From Anodontia alba (lineage: Eukaryota > Mollusca > Bivalvia > Lucinida > Lucinidae), in the NCBI GenBank assembly GCA_964016985.1, contig OZ024825.1, positions 32,642,057-32,706,056 on the forward strand: a stretch of DNA of 64,000 bases, in the 5' to 3' direction. This document shows positions 1 to 11,000 of this stretch, piece after piece. The notes beneath the pieces were generated by a model. The model made no database searches. It was not told the DNA's origin and saw only the letters and a program-made list of their open reading frames with translations. A program made the position numbers and the translations under genes. The stretch's first letter is position 1. Every line of letters begins with the position of its first letter.

Positions 1-164
1 TTAACAGATGGTTTACATGAAAGTCAAACATTTTTTTTTTTTTTTTTTTTTTTTTTGAGAAATAAAAAGAAAAGAAAATGAAAATGTCATCTGTTACAAT
101 TTTGAAGTTTGGCATGGCACCGAAAGGGTTAAAACAGAACTAATAGCTTGAGATAAGATGATAA

Positions 165-301
165 ATTGATGATAAAATTGTCATTTTTCTATATAATCTG
201 TACATTTTTTGTTCGGATACTACAGTCTTGGGGGTCACCTTTAAACATTCTTATATTCAAAACCATCTTATAATGAACTATCTTATAAAGAGGTTACAAT
301 G
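165..301. mobile_element. TA-flanked MITE family E, half copy
   Basis: Shares TATAATCTGTACATTTTTTG and the terminal TTATAAAGAGGTTACA with better copies at 41771 and 60959. Only one arm remains. Confidence 0.6.
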
Positions 302-309
302 TATTCCTC

Positions 310-720
310 TTTAGCTCACCTGAGCACACAGTGCTGAAGCTTAGCTATCTTGATAGGCCAGTTGTCTGGCATCCATTGTATTCTGGTGTCCAGCATCATC
401 TGTCTGTCAACATAGAAGACATTTCCTCCTAAATCATTGATCCAGTCTTTACCTACCAAATTTCACAGGAATGATCATTGACTGGTGCTGACTAAATACT
501 GTATGGAATTCAAACAGAATTCTGGTTGCCATGGCAACCAAATGGAAAATTTTAAAACTAAGGTCAAAAACCTCTGGTCCAATTTTAAAATAATTTGGCA
601 GAAATGTTTCTAGGGTGAAGCTGTACAAAAACTTCAAGCCATGTGGTACCTTTAAAAAAAGATGGCCACCAGGGGATGGTTTGCCCTCCTAACTGCATAT
701 AATGATGTCCCAGATTTGAA
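310..720 (+). repeat. Diverged tandem-core element of the CTCACCTGAGC type
   Basis: Starts with TTTAGCTCACCTGAGC, has a CTGTCTGTC remnant and then 'CTCCTAAATCATTGATCC' and 'CACAGGAATGATC' phrases, as at the start of the 23.4-kb element. The core units here are worn. Confidence 0.6.
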
Positions 721-869
721 TACCACTGAAGGTTGAAGTCAGCTCATTATTGTATAGTGCTTCACTGCACAGCCTGACATCATCACTCTTCCATCTCCTC
801 AATATAACTGAAATACTGTTGAAAGAGATACAAGATTATCCATCTGTACTATTATAAATTCACATAACT

Positions 870-1300
870 TTCGTGAAGATCGATCATGAAGTCATTTCTA
901 GAGTCATTCTTCCCATTCCACTGATTCAAGAAGGGCAATTGTCAACTACTGGCAAAAGTGTATGCACAAATATTGATTAAATACTCAGAGAACTAAGCCT
1001 GCCTAGAAAAAGGTGTGAGGAGTTTACCCTTGTCCTGCTGAACCCAGATATGCCCTGCCTTTGCAAACAGTGTTGATCCAGATCAGTTGGCTTCTCAAGA
1101 AGCCAACTGATCTGGATCTGCACTGTTTGTCATTAAGTATGTGAATGTATATCAACAATTTGGATTATGTAATCTGATTGACTGGAAACTAGAAGGGTGT
1201 GGCATCTTAATTTATTCAGCATGACAAAGGTTAACAGACCAACTAGGCATGACCTGAATAGTGTTGACTGAGTCATCAAACTGCAACTCCAATTCAAATA
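870..1300 (+). mobile_element. tRNA-derived SINE family 1, 5'-truncated, split by a MITE
   Basis: The body (GATTCAAGAAGGGCAATTGT, CTAAGCCTGCC) runs to 1022; the 3' part (GACTGAGTCATCAAACTGCA) resumes at 1235. Between them lies MITE 1027-1230 at a TTTA/TTAA target. Head with A and B boxes is missing. Confidence 0.75.
1027..1230 (+). mobile_element. piggyBac-like MITE family A
   Basis: CCCTTGTCCTGCTGAACCC at the left mirrors TTCAGCATGACAAAGG at the right. The centre is the palindrome around GTTGGCTTCTCAAGAAGCC. Flanked by TTTA and TTAA inside a SINE. Confidence 0.85.
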
Positions 1301-2049
1301 AAAACTAGAATTTTTTCTTAATCTCAAAGGAGGCTCTTCTAATACAGTTCTTTGTACATTCCAAGTATGAACATTATAATATTTCTAGTGAACAAGAGGC
1401 ATATTCATGGCAACTTCTTTTCACAGAAAGGATGTGATAGTGAATTATTTTCATTATTAATGACTTGACATAGTTTTGATGACATTACAAATAAAATCTC
1501 ATAGTTGTGACTCCTGGGAACTGAGATATGAAAAAGCATTTTTACCCCTCAGTGAGGTACTTCTAATGAGTACCACAACTTATGTTTATGTTTTTGAGCT
1601 GTAAGAAAAATATATACCATGATACTCCTTATGCACAATGTTCCTCAAACAAGAAGATTTTTTTGGATGGCTACTTGCTTGAATGAAACACCAATACCAT
1701 TAAAATTTGGTAAGGATATAGCAGTTTTCCTTAAATTTATACACCAACCTATGTGACAAAATGGCTTATGCAAACAGTGTGTAACCAGATCAGACTGCTC
1801 CATGAACAGTCTGATCAAGGTCAAAACTGTTTGCCATTCCACCAAGAAATTTGTGAAAGGAATGCACCCATCTCACCCTACTCCCCCCACCCCCACCCCA
1901 TTGTCAAAAACGTATGGAATAAAGTTTATCTTATGGAAGATCAAATATATGTGTTCGTGTGTGTGTGCAGCATTTTTTTTTTTTTTTTTTACAAAAAATG
2001 TTATTTGTTGTTTTTTTTTAACAAAATATGGTAATTTGTATATTTTCAG
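1235..2049. other. Intron sequence left of exon 1
   Basis: AT-rich. Contains a SINE tail (to about 1300), a palindromic MITE remnant with TGCAAACAGTGTGTAACC (1745-1920) and a T17 run at 1973-1990 before the acceptor. No exon recognised. Confidence 0.5.
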
Positions 2050-2162
2050 TTCTATCCTTTAGACCTGGAATGTGTGTCAAGCCTGATAACCTTTGAACAT
2101 TTGATGTACCTATGCCAGAACTCTGTTATACCAGCAGATTTATCACTTCTTGTAAACACCAG
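2050..2162 (+). CDS. SZT2: SZT2 exon 1 of window
   Basis: The exon follows TATTTTCAG and ends before GTAATATG. It starts in phase 0 and ends after two bases of a codon. The peptide includes SLITFEHLMYLCQNS, close to the 'SMLSFEYLLQLCQ' segment I recall from human SZT2. It joins in frame to exon 2. No convincing exon was found in the 2 kb to its left, so the N-terminal half is upstream of the window. Confidence 0.85.
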
Positions 2163-4976
2163 GTAATATGAAGTTTACCATATAATACTGAAGTTTTCAC
2201 ACATATGCAATGGCTTTCCTGGTAACTTCGAGCCAATCTTTGACACCTCAGAATTTTTTAGTCCACATAGGAGTTCCCCAAATTACCAGTGATTCAACAC
2301 AAGAAAAAAAATTAAATTAAACCATTTAAGCCTAGCGTCCCATAAATGGGACCTTGGCAAACAGTGTAGACCCTGATCTGAGTCTGAGATGCTGCAGAAT
2401 GCAGCTTCTGATCAGGGTCTACATTATTTGCAGTAAGTTCAGAAATTTCTACAAAATGTGATAAAAGTAAAAACTAACCAGACACCCCTTATATAGGAAA
2501 TGTACCAGTCCAAAGATGAGGTAGAAGTCAGTCCACTCGGCATATATGGGTTAACTTCCCAACATGTGATGATAAGCAGATGAGGGCTACAAAATGGAAG
2601 TCGAAACAGAGAAAACCCCTGATAGTAGCATGGTGAGCTTGACCACAGACCAGTAAGGGCAGGCACAAACCAGCTATAAAATGGTTAGATTGAGCTGTGA
2701 ATTGAGTCTGACCCACCATTATAAAGTTAAAGAGAGCACCTTGGTCGGGTTAACCACTATATGCATGCTGTCTGTCACATAACATCTACATTATATCCTA
2801 TACTTCTATCAGCTCTACCGTAGGTAGAGTTTATCCCACAGGGGGACTGTTTGGCATACCGTATTCGATCTAATTACCGCACATACCCCTATAAGCGCAC
2901 ACTCATGAAATTCCGTAGTCTTATTACAGCTAGTGTACTTTTTATTTACTGTTTAATAAAGGCATATGTTGTGGGTTCTCATTTGAATTGCATCGACTTG
3001 TCGATGCAATTCAAATGAGTACCCACAACATATGCCTTTATAAAGAAAATCAGAAGAAAAAAAATCACATAATCATCATCAAATAAGTCCTTTTCTGATC
3101 TTTTTATAGTGTATCCTTAATGGGTATAGGTACATATTTTATCACATCTGAGTGTTCCCAGTAATTTTGAAAAACCTAAGCGCACAGTGCAGTAATTAGG
3201 TCGAATACGGTATGTATGTTCACTACCTCCATACATATTCTTGTAAATAATTCTTGTTATCGCATCTCCTCAATGATCACTGGTAAGATTTTTGTTAAAC
3301 TTGTCTGGGATGTTCACCAGGTGGTCGAATTGTGCATGTCCAAATTTGGTTCTGATCCTTCAACAAATATGGCCACCGTAAGCCATATTCTGTTTTTCCC
3401 GTTATTGCATCTCCTTCGTAACCAGTGGAGATATTTCATCGAAACTTTTCATATGGATTGCTCTCAACCCCTAGATGCATCTCCCTGAAAATGATTCCAG
3501 TCCATTGACTAATATGGCTGAACTGCTGCCATCTTAGAATTTGCAAATTCTCCTTTACTTAGCACAGTTATCTTGTTATCTCATCTCTGATGAGACCACT
3601 AGTCTGATTTTTTTGAGACTTTTTTATTTTGTCTGGGATGTTCCTCTTCTGACCTAGTTGTGAATTTCGTTTTGGTCCATCGCTAAAATATGGTTACTGT
3701 TAGCTATCTTGGATTTTTCCCGTTATCGCATCTCCTCGCTAAGTAGAAGAGGAATCTTATTGAAACTATGCATATGGATTCCTCCCAACCCCTAGATATG
3801 TCTTCCCAAAAACAATTCCGGCTTGTCAATTACTATGGCTGCCAGATGGCCATCTTTGAAATTGTCACTTCCCCTTTACTTAACATTGTAAAAATCTTGT
3901 TATTGCATCTCCTCTGAGAGCATTCTTCAGATTCTTATGAAACTTGTCTGGGATGTTCCCCAAGTGGCTGTGCATGGCCAAATTTGGTATGGGTCTGTTG
4001 ACAAATATGGCCGCCGTCATCCATCTTGTATTTTTTCTTTTATCATATCTCCTCCGTAAGCAGCTGAGGAACTTTGTCGAAACTTTGCATATGGATTCCT
4101 CTCAGTCCCTTGATGCCTCTCCCCAAAAAATGGTTCCAGTCCGTCAATTATTATGGCCGCCTGACAGCCTTCCCCTTCAGTTAACACTGCAAAAATATTG
4201 TTATCGCACCCTACCCTACCCCACCGCACCCCACCCCATAAAATATTTCAAAATGTCATCTGTTGACATTTTACCCAGCACCCAAAGTGTAGAACACCAC
4301 CACAAGAAGAAATGCTTCATTTATTCAGAATTCAGGCCCTTACCCATGAAGATGTTCATGGGATGTGATTATCTTTGAACATTAGTTGTACAGTGCACCG
4401 CTATACAACAGCCACCTTTGGGGAGGCACAAAACTTACTTTTGTAGAAAGGTGTGTTTCTTAGCTTAATTAATCCTTGTTATGCTGAACCCGGATATACC
4501 CTGCCTTTGCAAACAGTGTAGATCCAGATCAGTTGGCTTCTGAAGAAGCCAACTGATCTGGATCTGCACTGTTTGCCATGAGGTATGTGAATTTATAGCA
4601 ACAATCAGGATCAAGTGATCTGATTGGCTGAAAATTATAAGTGGGCGTGGTATCTTAATTTATTCAGCAGGACAAAGGTTAAGTATATAGTAAAACAACA
4701 CTTTGGGAAATCAGAAAACTGGCTGTTATAGGAAGGTGGGTCTTGTTGTGACGTGACCATGTGTTTTTCATGTGGAGCGCTGTGGTGCAGTGGTAAAGCG
4801 TCGGACTCGAGATCGAGAGGTGCCGGGTTCGATCCCCACTAACAGCAAGCGTTGTTTCCTTGAGCAAGAGACTTTATCCACATTGCTTAGTACTGGTTTC
4901 TACCCAGGAAAAAAGAGGGCCACATGGAAGATTAGTACTAGATAACTAAATGTGTTACCCTCTATAAATAAGGTCG

Positions 4977-5009
<33 letters not shown>

Positions 5010-8000
5010 TATTTGTGAGACTACTTTCATACTAACAAATAAGGAACAAGTCACAACTGTGATTGAATCTTATCACATTTACTCTAAACATTGGGACAGA
5101 CAGGCCTCAGCGAACAGTGTAGACCTAGATCAGATGTCGCAGAATGCACTGTTGGCCTTTTACCGGGGGTATCAAGTAGTTTTTAGACACATTAATTGAT
5201 AGTAGAATGGCCTCCGCAAACAGTGTAGACACAGATCAGATGCCACAGAATGGGACTACACTGTTTGCCACTCATCAAGCAGTGTTTGGACACATCAGTT
5301 GGTAGTAAAATGGACTTGTTCAAATTTTAGAACTAGATTGGTAAAGTTGTCCCAATGTTAACCCTGGTCCTACTTAACCTGGATATTCTCTGCCTTTGCA
5401 GACAGTGTAGATCCAGACAGTTGGCTACACTGTTTGTTATTAAGTATGTGAATTTATATTAACAACCTGGATCAAGTAATCTGATTGGATGAAAATTAGA
5501 AGTGGGAGTGGCATCTTAATTTGTTAAACATGGCAAGGGTTAAGGTAGACTGGCTCCAGTCGTTTTTGTTTTATATCTATTTTTCTCTTTCTCTACATTA
5601 TTTTTTTTATCATGATCCTCTTTAATCCAACTTCCAGTTACCTATGGCTGAACAAAAACCCTTTCTTTCTAGCCAAGGGACTGAAGTAAACAAAAATTCT
5701 ACAAGCTATACAAGTGTTGTGTCCCCTCAAAAAAAAAAAAAAAAAAAAGAAGAAAAAGAAAGAAAAGAAAAATAAAGAAAGGGTCTGGGGCCAGACTAGG
5801 GTTAAGGGTAAATTTAGAATGTCATTGCTGTAATATTTCAGTGAGAAGCCTGGCAGAATACTAAATCAGTTAGCACCAACAATACAACATGTACCATTTC
5901 CATTTGATCTCATGTCCATCCTGCCAAGAAGCCAACAGGCAGAATACCTCTTTCCTACCTTCTCTTATGGTATGTAGTCAACTTTCACATATCTCCAGAT
6001 AAGCAGAGTATTCAGGTGTATATTTTTCTTATTTCTCCATGAAAACATATGTTATGGTTCTCATTAGAAGCACCTCATTGTGCTTCTAATGAGTATCCAC
6101 AACATATGTTTTCATGGAGAAATAAGAAAAATATCAACATTTTACTGTTGAAAAAAAAATCACCTTACCTGGAGCTGTGTGTTCAGCATACTGATTTTAA
6201 ATTTCACCACTGACATTTTAGTTTAGCATACTGTTTCAAATTTTTAGCAAACAACATTTTGAAATATTTTTTCTTATTTTCCCCAGGAAAAAAAAGGTGT
6301 TATATAAAAAAAAAATACATATTTTCTGGGGAAAACAAGTGAAATATTATCAATATATTTTGACTACAGAATTTGTTCCAAGACTGTTACAAAGGTTAGA
6401 ATAATGTTCTTAGTGTGGCGAAGGTGTCCTGTATCTTACTTCAATGGGGCATCCAACTGATATTGGCTTAAAGTTGGGCAAGGCCTGGTATCCTTGTAGC
6501 GGGTAAGGTAGAGGGGGAATGTTTTTATTTCTTCTGTTTCTTCACTTTCATTCCTGCTCCTCTTTCTTCCCTGTCCCTCTCTTTTATCTCCTTTACTATC
6601 TCTCCAGTCTCTTTTCTTCCTTTCTCTGGGAGACAACACAAAATGACCCACAAGGGTTGACATGTCGTTTAACCCCAACACAATCAAGTTTTCTCCAAAA
6701 AATAGTGCTTGCCATTTTATTCAATTTCTCCCCTTGACAGTTTGACTACAATGTTTTATTATATACCCAGTACTTATGAATAATACTGCAACTGGTCCAT
6801 TTGGGAGGTTGTGGACTCCAAGGAAGAAGGGTAGGACTTGTTGCACTAGTGTCAGTATAAACTGACTGGTTGGTGGTAGTATCATGTCAGTGTCTCTGGG
6901 GTGTAATACTGCTGTAAGGTGGCACTATACATTGAGTACTAGTGTCTTCTGTCACAGCCAGATGCCATCATAATATGACTGAAAGGTTTTTGGCAGCTAC
7001 ATGAACCCTGGTCCTGCTGAACCTGGATAAGTCCTGCCTTTGCAAATAGTGCAGATCCAGATCAGATGGCTTCTTTAAAAACCAACTGATCTGGATATGC
7101 ACTGTTTCTCATTAAGTACGTGAATTCATATCAACAGTCTGGATCATGTAATCTGATTGGCTAAAAATTAGAAGTAGGTGTGGCATTTTAATTAATTCAT
7201 TTGGTTAAACCTCACTTGAAACTAATTGATACCACTTCCAGACAGTTTAGTTTTTTTTACAGTATAAGGGGGATGGTTGGGTGATGCAAAGGTGTCATGT
7301 ATCTTACATCATCAGGGCGTCCAACTGATATTTGTTTACAGTTGGGCAAGGCCTGCTATCATTGCAGCAGGTAAGGATAGAGGGGGAATGTTTTTATTTC
7401 TTCTTTTCCTTCTCTTTCATTCATTTTCCTCTTTTTCCCCTGTCCCTCTCTTTCATCTCTACTATCTCTCTTCTCACTTTCTCTGGGAGACAACACAATA
7501 TGACCCACAAGGGTTGACGTGTTATTGATATTTTATCCCTCAATGTTTTTATTTCCAGTTTAGTTTCAGCCAAAAAGTATTGATATTTGTTTTATTTCTC
7601 CATGAAAAATTATGCTGTTTGTACTCATTAGAAGTGCCTCAATGAGGCACTTCTAATGAGTACCCACAACATATGTTTTCATGGAGAAATTAGAAAAATA
7701 TTTATCTGTAACGTTTTTTATCTGGATCTGTGGGTATATATTATTACTTAGAATGGCATCCTTTTGCTGTACAGTAAAACTTCAATGACTCGAACACCAA
7801 TGACTCATTTACCTTAGCTTATTTGAACTTGCTTTTGAGTCCCTAGGAAATTCTTCCATTGGCTTAAGAAAACAAGCATTTAGGGATATTTTAGGGAAAT
7901 TTACTTATTTTATCATGAAAATGTATGTTGTGTGTACCATTTAGAATTTCCACATTGGTCAAGATTTTACAGAAGATCAAAAAGATATCATCCCCAATTG

Positions 8001-11000
8001 TCTCCTGACCTTGTACTATGATTAACCCTCAGTGGCTTGAACTACCCTTGTCTAGAATAAATCTCCATGGTCCTAAAGATGTTCCAGCCATGAAGTTTGA
8101 CTGTATTTAGTATGTATGTGCTTGATGGTTTTCTCATTTTTGTTTTTATAGATATGGGCGGCCCAGAAGGACAGAGAAATCCCAAAGATTCCAATAACCT
8201 CCTGTTTTCTCTTCTGTTTGAGCAACTCCATACCACCTACCAAAGACAGATCAGACTTTCTCAGCAGCAGAGTCAGTTCTTCTTTGACCATCTTCATTCT
8301 CGCTCAAGATCAGTTGATATTTTCCCTTTCCCATTTCAAATTGAAAAGTTTATTTCACAAAACACTGCAAAAATGGAAGGTGATAAAAAACGGACACAAC
8401 AACCTGATGCCAAAGAAAGTCTGTCAAGTTTGGGTCAAGGTCAGAAATGGAATGATCCTGGAGGTCCAGGTCATGGCTCAGGGGATGAGGTCATTCCTGA
8501 ATGGAGTTGCTTCATGAAGACAGTAAATAATACTGCTTTAATGCTAGTATTTGTGCCAGCTTCATTTGATGATTTAGTGCTGTTAAATGAGAAAACACAA
8601 GCAGAAGAGGATGAAAAAATTATGGAAGCTAAGGATGATAGTACAAAAGTGACTGATCAAACAAGTGAAGAACTGTGTGATAAAGATGACTCACTTATTA
8701 AGTCTGAAACAGAGTTTTCAGACAAGACTTCAGAATGTGTTACAGCTGAAAGTGATCTTGATGCAGCTACATCTACCAAAAATATATCAGAGAATGGAAT
8801 AGATAAGAAGCAAGATTTAGGTAATGATTTCGCAAAAGAAAACATCCACGGAGAAGCAAGAGAGGATATGACAGAGTCCCATGATGCTGCTGTAGAAAAT
8901 CTCGCAGATGATCAGATAGGTGAAATACCTAAGAAAGAGGACGATAAAGCTGACAGTCAAAAGAAGCAAGCCAGTAAACCTTTAATTCTTCCTGTGTATA
9001 TTTATGACTGTATAATACACAATGTGCTGGATTCTCTGATAAATCCATGGGACTTCCAGCTTCCCTCTGATACCTACCAGGATTTGACATTTGATTTCCA
9101 AGAGGAGCCACAGGAACTTGGTGGTAGAATAAAGAGAGTTTCCTTTAGTATTGATAATCTCAAGGTAAAGTTATATGTAACTTTTAGCACTCAAATTCAG
9201 CAAATGACAGTTTGTATATTTCTTTACTTTTTCCCAACAAAAATTAGGTTGTAGACTATCAAAATCACTGAAGCAAAAAGATTAAAATGTATTCACAACA
9301 TAATTACATTTTCACGGAGAAATAAAAGGACAGCTGTCTGGATGACCATCTTATTATGAACAAGTGTGTCCAGGTGCTTTTGTTTTGATTGTTTTGTTTT
9401 TTCTGACATTGAAAATTTGAGGTGGTTTTAGTGAGATGCTGTAGCATATGTTTGTAAGAAAACAGTTCTTCATTTAAAAGAGTTTAACATAAAACTGCAA
9501 ACTGGTTTGATATAAGTGTATGTAAAGTATTTCGCTCATTGAATTTAGTCTGTATTGGAATTGAATTTCAAACATCACAAAAATTTTCTAGGAAGATATG
9601 GCATAACAAAATACTCCAAACAATTACTAGACTAAATCGAGTGACAGCCTGTATTTGAGCACATACAAAATATTTAAATTCAGACCATCCTGTGTACCTG
9701 CTCAGTCCCACCAATGCCATTTTTCATCTGTTGGTACATTCTGTAGTAACTAATGATTCTCATTACATACTTCATCATTTATTGTAAACTTTAGCATTTT
9801 GCTGGCTTAATCATCAGATAAATTCTTTTTCTCATAAAATAAGGCTTGACATTTCTTCCAAATGTTCTCCTTCAGTGAATTGATAAAATAAGCAGTATAA
9901 AATACATGTAGTATCAAACAAGGCTTTGATTCCAATCGTGCAGTCAAAACTTGCTGTTTTCTTCTTTCTCTTTTGTTAGAGCATATGGCAGTCATTACAG
10001 TGTATTATGTAAGAAGCATATTTCCAACTTCTAACAAATTTTCAATACACAAGCTCAGAAAAGCAAAGGTGTTTATGGCTTATGTATTTACATTAATAGT
10101 TTGATTAGGCATGCTATCTAGACTTCTGTCAAGATCAGACAGTGCACAGCATTTGAAATTTTAGGACATTTACCATAAGCCAGTAATGATAAGATTGCAC
10201 AGACACTGTTTTTGCCTTACTCTCTCTGTTGTCTGATTAACATTACTTCTTTTATCATTGGGATATTTATATTTTATGGCTTCTAATTGGTCCCACAGGA
10301 AAATGAGAAAGAAGATAGAAGAAGTTCTTCAAGATCACCATCAAGGTCACATGAGCGTCGGTCCACAGAGGGATCCACTGACGGTTGCGAGAACCTGACA
10401 CAGCACTGTTCAACATTCTCAGAGATGTTCTATCATTGCTATGTGAAAGGTATACAGCATGTTTTATATTCTGTATTTTGGATTACAGTATTTACCCAAG
10501 TATTGGGACACCATAACCTCTTACCATACTTGTCCTTGAAATAGTCTATTTTACTACCTGTTGAATAGTGCTGAATGAGTGGCAAACAGTGTAGACCCTG
10601 ATCAGATGCCACATTCTGTGGCATCTGATCTGGGTCTACACTGTTTGCTTAGGCCTGTCTGTCCCAATATTTACAGTTATTACAGTATCATAAGTACAGA
10701 TAAGGAGAGCATAGAGCTAGACAAGAGGAATGTCCAAATATTTTTTCTCCACAAAACCATACTAGTCATAAGTTTTGAACAAGTCCATTTGACTACCAAT
10801 TGAAGTGTGCAAAAACACTGTTGGATGAGTGGCAAACAGTGTAGACCCTGAGCAGATGCCATGTTCTACAGCATCTTTTCTCAGTCTACATTGTTTGTTT
10901 ATCCATATCTGTCCAAATACTGACTGCACCACAACCTATTTTTAACCCTTGTCCTGTTGAATCCAGATATGTCCTGCCTTTGCAAACAGTGTAAAAAATC

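Noticed and set aside
4774..4850. Possible tRNA gene
   Set aside because: A and B boxes are present but the acceptor stem pairs poorly and the sequence continues into a SINE body with an (ATT)n tail.
8097..8151. ATG at 8097 as the start of the exon 3 protein
   Set aside because: Exon 2 joins in frame at 8152 after a good acceptor, and the codons before it are hydrophobic intron sequence without similarity to SZT2.
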